Assembly: GCA_031841125.1 (NCBI GenBank)
Contig: CM063112.1
Coordinates: 19,246,603 to 19,310,602 of the forward strand
Length of the DNA stretch: 64,000 bases
From: Acanthococcus lagerstroemiae
Lineage: Eukaryota; Arthropoda; Insecta; Hemiptera; Eriococcidae
Direction of reading: 5' to 3'
The position numbers and the translations under genes are program-made. This document shows, one piece after another, positions 59,443 to 64,000 of the stretch. Each line of letters opens with the position of its first letter. The first letter of the stretch is position 1. A model generated the notes under the pieces. It was not told the DNA's origin. It saw only the letters and a program-made list of their open reading frames with translations, and ran no database searches.

Positions 59443-59543
59443 GCTGTGGAATAATTCATTACGAGCAGAGTAAAATATTGATTATCAAATATTAATATAT
59501 TAATGATCAATATTTTACTTTGCTTGTAATAAATTATTCCACA
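59443..59543. repeat. Near-perfect 100-bp palindrome
   Basis: GTGGAATAATTCATTACGAG at 59446 pairs with its inverse ending about 59542, and pairing continues to the AT-rich centre near 59493 with only a handful of mismatches. It abuts the GC-richer block. Confidence 0.8.
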
Positions 59544-60269
59544 ATGGGACTTCAAAATTGAAAAATATATGCCGTTTAGTACGGAACAGCAGTGGTCTCC
59601 GTTTTAGAAAAAAAAAAAAAAAATTGAAATCAATTTTCAAGATTCGAATTAATGAGGTAAATTTCAGTGTTCAAGTATACTAAATTCATTTCTGACGTTG
59701 TCCCCTCCTGTATCTCACACTTCACGGGGGAAGGAGCTGAAATGTGAAAAATCGATTTCCAACACAATGCAGATAAAAATTGAGATTTTCAAGTCTCTTA
59801 ATTCATTTCTGACGTTGTTTCCTCGCTGACCTCTACCCTTCCGACTCCACAGGGGAATGAAATGTAGAAATCCGAATTTCAGCATAAATAATTTAAAATG
59901 GGGGGCTGATACTTCACTGACTTACTTTTTGGTATTTTTTAAACATCCTCCATGCTTCTTACCGTGGGTGAAATGATTTTATTGGGAAAAACTGAGTGAA
60001 CGTAAAAAATTGAACAAAGTATCGGAATTGGCTTCTAATGGATCATTGTTTCACGGATCTCAAATATTGCATCAGATTTGGTTTTCAGCGCCATTATCAA
60101 AATTCAAATTTGATGTTCATTGAAAATAATATTTACATTCATTTTTGAAATTTCATGCACTTCTTCTGTAGATACGTACTTCAGATATTAAATGCATTTT
60201 GAATTTCAAGTATTCCAACTCTTTTTTCAGAATTTTTGTCGCGACACTTTGAATAATTATTTACGAAGA

Positions 60270-61000
60270 CCAAAATGTTTCATGAATCCTGCTGAATTGT
60301 CGTATAAGAGTTGATTGAAGACCCGCGACACCAAATTGAGTTCAATATCTAGTCTTTTCAAATTCTTCAAATATTTTGAGAATTTCTTTCAAAATTTTAG
60401 TCAGCCCGCTTTCATTATTATTTCAATGTGGCGACTTTTTTCCATGAGTCTAGGTGAATTTTTGTATTCAAATTGATTAGATTTTTGATATCAAATTCAA
60501 TCCAATTTTCAATTTTTTCAAACTTTTGAATTTTGAATTTATTTTTATCAAAAGTTTTGTCAGTTTTTTTATTAGATATTTTTTACAGGGTTACTACAAT
60601 TTTCTAGGAATTTAGATAAATGTCGATAAATATTTATTTTAAATCTTTGATCATTTTCCCGAGATAATTACAACTTTCCATGAAACCTGCTGGATTTTTG
60701 AGTTCGAGTCGATTGTGAAAGCTTCTGATATCAAATTTATTTCAATTTTTCAAAAATTTTTGAAATTTGAGTTTTTTCCAAAAATTTTTATCAAAACTTT
60801 TTGGTTATATTCTCAACGTGGATACCATTTTTTGAAAGTCTTATTCAGTTTTAGTATTTCGTATGTTTGAAATTTAATATCTTCAATTTTTTATTTTCTC
60901 CACAATTATTACAATTTTTTATGAATTTGGCTGAAATTAACTTTAAAAACGAGTCATTTGAAGATACTTGATGTCAAATTTAGTTCAATCTTTTGGAAAT
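60270..61000. repeat. Diverged tandem units of about 240 bp
   Basis: CATGAAxCCTGCTGxATTTT-like blocks recur at about 60280, 60440, 60676 and 60918, each followed about 60 bp on by TGATATCAAATTTAxTTCAAT. One unit is shortened. An old AT-rich satellite. Confidence 0.55.
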
Positions 61001-61335
61001 AGTCCTTGGAAAACAACAAAAGCGTGGTTATGAAAATTCAGGCGAAAGTCTTAATTCAAAAATTCGGCAAAACTGGAAAGTGAATTAAATTTGTTATCAA
61101 AAGTTTTAAAATAATTCGGATACGAAAATTCAGTCACATTCATGAAAAACTCTACCTAGAAAAATGATCAAAGAATTATGTTAAAGATTTCGAAATATTC
61201 TCAAAATACGAAACATTTGAGAAAGTTAAAACCTGTAGTCATCATGGGAAAATGAACGCAAAATTATGACGAGAACTTCGAAAAAAATTTCAAGTCTTAA
61301 AAAATTTGGTTAATTGATGTAAAATTCAACAAAAA

Positions 61336-61690
61336 ACTTATTTATTTATTTAGGTAGGATGGTACTAGGTAGACGAGTCCCTAACCCGCCCACCTCTGAG
61401 CATAGGTTTCCGTCAGCCTGGCCCATGCTTTCTATTCCTTGTTGTATTGACCCAATAATGCCCTGCAAACCCTACAATTTCATTTAGCCATTTAGTCGGC
61501 GGCCTACCTTTTTTCCTTCTTCCATCGTACGGAGTCCACACCGTGACAGCTGAATTCCATGTAATTCCCTCCTCTCTTGCACTATGTCCTGCATATTTTT
61601 ACTTTCTAATTACATAACCCAAATTTTTAGTTTTAGTGATAGCCTGAATTTTTGATTACTTATACTTCATCTTTTAGTTTAATACCCAAA
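61336..61690 (-). mobile_element. Non-LTR retrotransposon 3' end
   Basis: The minus strand reads KYAGHSAREEGITWNSAV then TPYDGRRKKGRPPTKWLNEI, the common C-terminal region after the LINE reverse transcriptase, followed by a (TAAA)n-type tail seen as TTTATTTATTTA at 61339-61350. Only the 3' end remains. Confidence 0.75.
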
Positions 61691-61929
61691 ATGCTTCTAT
61701 CTACAAAACTAGTATACGAAATTTCAGAAAAGATTCATTCAAAACAAGTGAGAGGATTATTTTTAATCAACATCAAACGTGCATTTGAACTCCAAAAATG
61801 TAGCCGAATTTAAACTCTCTGATGCAGAGCATTCAAGATTCATGACCCACGAAACTAGTATTTAGATAGTTCGTTTAAGCGAAAATATGCTTCCATAATA
61901 TGGCATTATACGAAAAGTCTTCTGTTTGG

Positions 61930-62660
61930 TACCCCCTCCCTGATCTTATGGACCACAATTTGCCGATTAAAATATGAGTTCCAGGATGTTTACAATCTAT
62001 AAAATGATACCGAAATATTTTACTTTCAAACTCACGCCTATTCAAGTACCACAATTTCTAAATCGGGAAACCGTTATTGAACAGATTTAGCCACCTTTAA
62101 AACCCACGAAACGACATCCATATTGCATTTCATGACATTCCTAAACCCCATCTCCACTAGAGACTACAATTTTGAATTTATGGGTGAACCAAAGTCGAAT
62201 TCTGTAATCCTGAAAACCTTCGATGATTCGTCCGATTGAGAGTTCGAAAAATTGTAATAAAAAGTCATTCCTGATACTAAGAAAAACACGGAATACAAAT
62301 TTCAAAGTGTGGTATCCAAAGACGAGCCCACGTAGCAACTCGCCAGAATTTTCGAGCCAGGTCGGTTTTTTGGCCAGAAGAGAAGAGGGCTAAGATAGCC
62401 CTAACAGCCTCCCCGACGTCTCTGAAGTAATGCTCGAAAGGGCGGATTCCAGGACTCGGGTGGAGAGCAAATTACAAAAGAGAGGGGGAGGAAAACATTT
62501 CAGAGATGGGTAAATGAGAACGTAAAGAAACAGGTCCGGCGTGATCTGCATCCCTTCTGTTCGCTGAGATCGGTAAAACTAAAAAAAAAAAAAAAAAAAT
62601 GCCCAAAAATCTACGTTTTCTCCCACAAAACTTGTGTTAATGCATGGTAGTAAAGAAAAT
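61930..62660. repeat. Dispersed repeat family, copy C (with SINE inside)
   Basis: Matches copies A and B in order (GACCACAATTTGCCGATT, AAACGACATCCATATTG, TTTCAAAGTGTGGTATCCAA, CAGAGATGG, AAACAGGTCCGGCG, CTACGTTTTCTCCCACAAAA). It is interrupted between GGTATCCAA and the GAGGGGGAGG block by the SINE at 62322. Confidence 0.6.
62322..62484 (+). mobile_element. tRNA-derived SINE, copy 4 (5'-truncated)
   Basis: It begins inside the B box (CGAGCCCACGTAGCAACTCG), so the A box is missing. The body and the GAGCAAATTACAAAAGAG end are intact. It lies inside dispersed-repeat copy C. Confidence 0.85.
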
Positions 62661-62699
62661 ATAATTCTGACCCCGCTTTCCGACATTTTTAGAGCAGTG

Positions 62700-64000
62700 A
62701 ATAAAATTTTATGGACGTGAAATAGCTTCAGAAACATTTTTTCTTTGAAACATTTCTCGATAAAATACATATTTCTCGACTTATTGCCGAAGTTCCAATT
62801 TTGTGGTATTTCTTACTACCCTCTTGGGAAGAGATTTAGGGACGATCAGATTCAAGAAGACTTTTAGTTTGCTGATTAGTACAGTTATCTGACCATTAGG
62901 GCCAAAATTCAGTTTTCCATCAATGTTTTCATTTGTTATGGCATTTGTACTAGTTTAGTTAGAACGCTTAGGTCCGTGCCTTATAAATCTGCTGTAAAAA
63001 CAATCCAAGTCCTCCCTTTCATCCCACTGGGTCGAGAAACAATTATGCATTAAGAAAATCGAGAAGGCTACAAAGAAATCGGTGTTTCTTTGTTGCTGGT
63101 TTCGAATATTATATTCCATTTTCGATCCGACCCCGGGCTGAATATTAATTTCGGGTGGAAAGTTTCAATCATAAATAATTCTACACCTACTCTGTTTCGA
63201 CATAAAAAGAATACTGTTTTGTATTACGGCCTCGATGGAAAAGTTTCTCGGTCCATAGGTTCACGTACTAAAAGTCATACGAAGTAATGTAACCAAGGCA
63301 TTGTTTTAAAGCCCTCAAATTTATGACCTTATTGTTTCTATCAAACGAGACTCCGCCTTCCCTTTTATTTTTCAACTCACTGCCGAAGGTTTAGTTTTAT
63401 GATACTTCTCTTGGGGATGCTCAGATTTCAGGAGACTTAGTATGTTGATTTTAGTACTGCTATCAGACCCTCTATGCTGTCAACTATTTTTTTTTCCTTC
63501 TTTTTGCTAATTATACTAATTTATAGGATGAACTGAAAAGAGTGTAATATTTGTCATTATTGTAAAGTTTGGATTTCGGGGCTCGAATCAGGAGCAAATT
63601 AAAAATGTAATCCGGGCTGTGACCAGGGAGTAGCTCCCCCATCATCATTCAGAATTGGCCATAATTAGCAATCTCAAGCGCTCAGTTAACAACTCCACGT
63701 ATCTTAAAAGATTTTTGTTTTGCTTAACAATCGGGAAATTTTGAAAAATATTTTATTTCTTTCGCTTAAACGCTTGGAAAATGGTTTGCTTTCCGTCCCA
63801 TCAATTAATTTACTTTGCCACTTGCCTGAATGTAATACACCAGTAGAAAACCGCTATTCAAACAGTCTGCATGTCTTTGTAGAAATCTTGATTTCTTCAG
63901 TCAAGTCGATTAAGTCCATTTGAAGTCGTTTTCGATTCACTAACAGGCAGAGGAGAAAACAATTGAAAGGTTATCAAAGAAAGAAGTGTTTTCTTTTTCA
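62700..64000. other. No gene recognised
   Basis: AT-rich DNA. The only element seen is a short SINE end at 63570-63606. Frames of up to 67 codons have no recognisable domain. Confidence 0.4.
63570..63606 (+). mobile_element. SINE 3'-end fragment
   Basis: GGATTTCGGGGCTCGAATC followed by AGGAGCAAATTAAAAA matches the last 35 bp of the SINE family. Confidence 0.55.

Overview
The window is nuclear DNA from an animal, most likely an insect. The evidence is spliced genes with GT-AG introns, a Sec62 with insect-like architecture, an AT-rich background and the mix of transposons (hAT-type miniature elements, R1-like and other non-LTR retrotransposons, a mariner remnant, a tRNA-derived SINE). I suspect a hemipteran such as a scale insect or mealybug, but that is a guess from overall character. 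All exons I can see lie on the + strand.

Layout. 1-8673: the 3' part of a gene for a long repeat protein. An exon running off the left edge carries at least 21 whole copies of a 29-residue motif. A 5.2-kb intron follows, then a last exon at 7786-8673 and poly(A) signals near 9.15-9.22 kb. 9.3-13.6 kb: intergenic DNA with a foldback element and a run of hAT-type miniature elements, one with another inverted repeat inside it. 13954-16580: an intact eight-exon Sec62 gene (451 residues), the membrane subunit of the ER post-translational translocon. It ends in an acidic tail with a possible LC3-binding motif. 16.6-27.8 kb: no convincing coding sequence, but degenerate short repeats, a SINE, hAT elements and a large inverted repeat. 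27.77-29.1 kb: a good splice acceptor, a short open frame and a UTR-like block with several poly(A) signals. This is either an orphan last exon or a distant 3'-UTR exon of Sec62. 29.1-44.1 kb: an accumulation of mobile elements. 44.2-45.05 kb: a CpG-rich block that looks like a promoter plus noncoding first exon. 45-64 kb: repeats only, possibly the first intron of a gene lying to the right.

The most informative part is the transposon record. At least eight elements have perfect or near-perfect 8-bp target-site duplications, which fixes their ends to the base and makes them hAT-type. Others have 3-bp (CACTA-like) or 4-bp duplications. Several are nested: in the 46.4-50.7 kb stack a dispersed repeat holds a non-LTR element, which holds an inverted-repeat element, which holds a hAT element, and a second retroelement sits in the same host repeat. 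I found no operon, CRISPR array or microbial system, and no clear sign of an undescribed defence or biosynthetic system.
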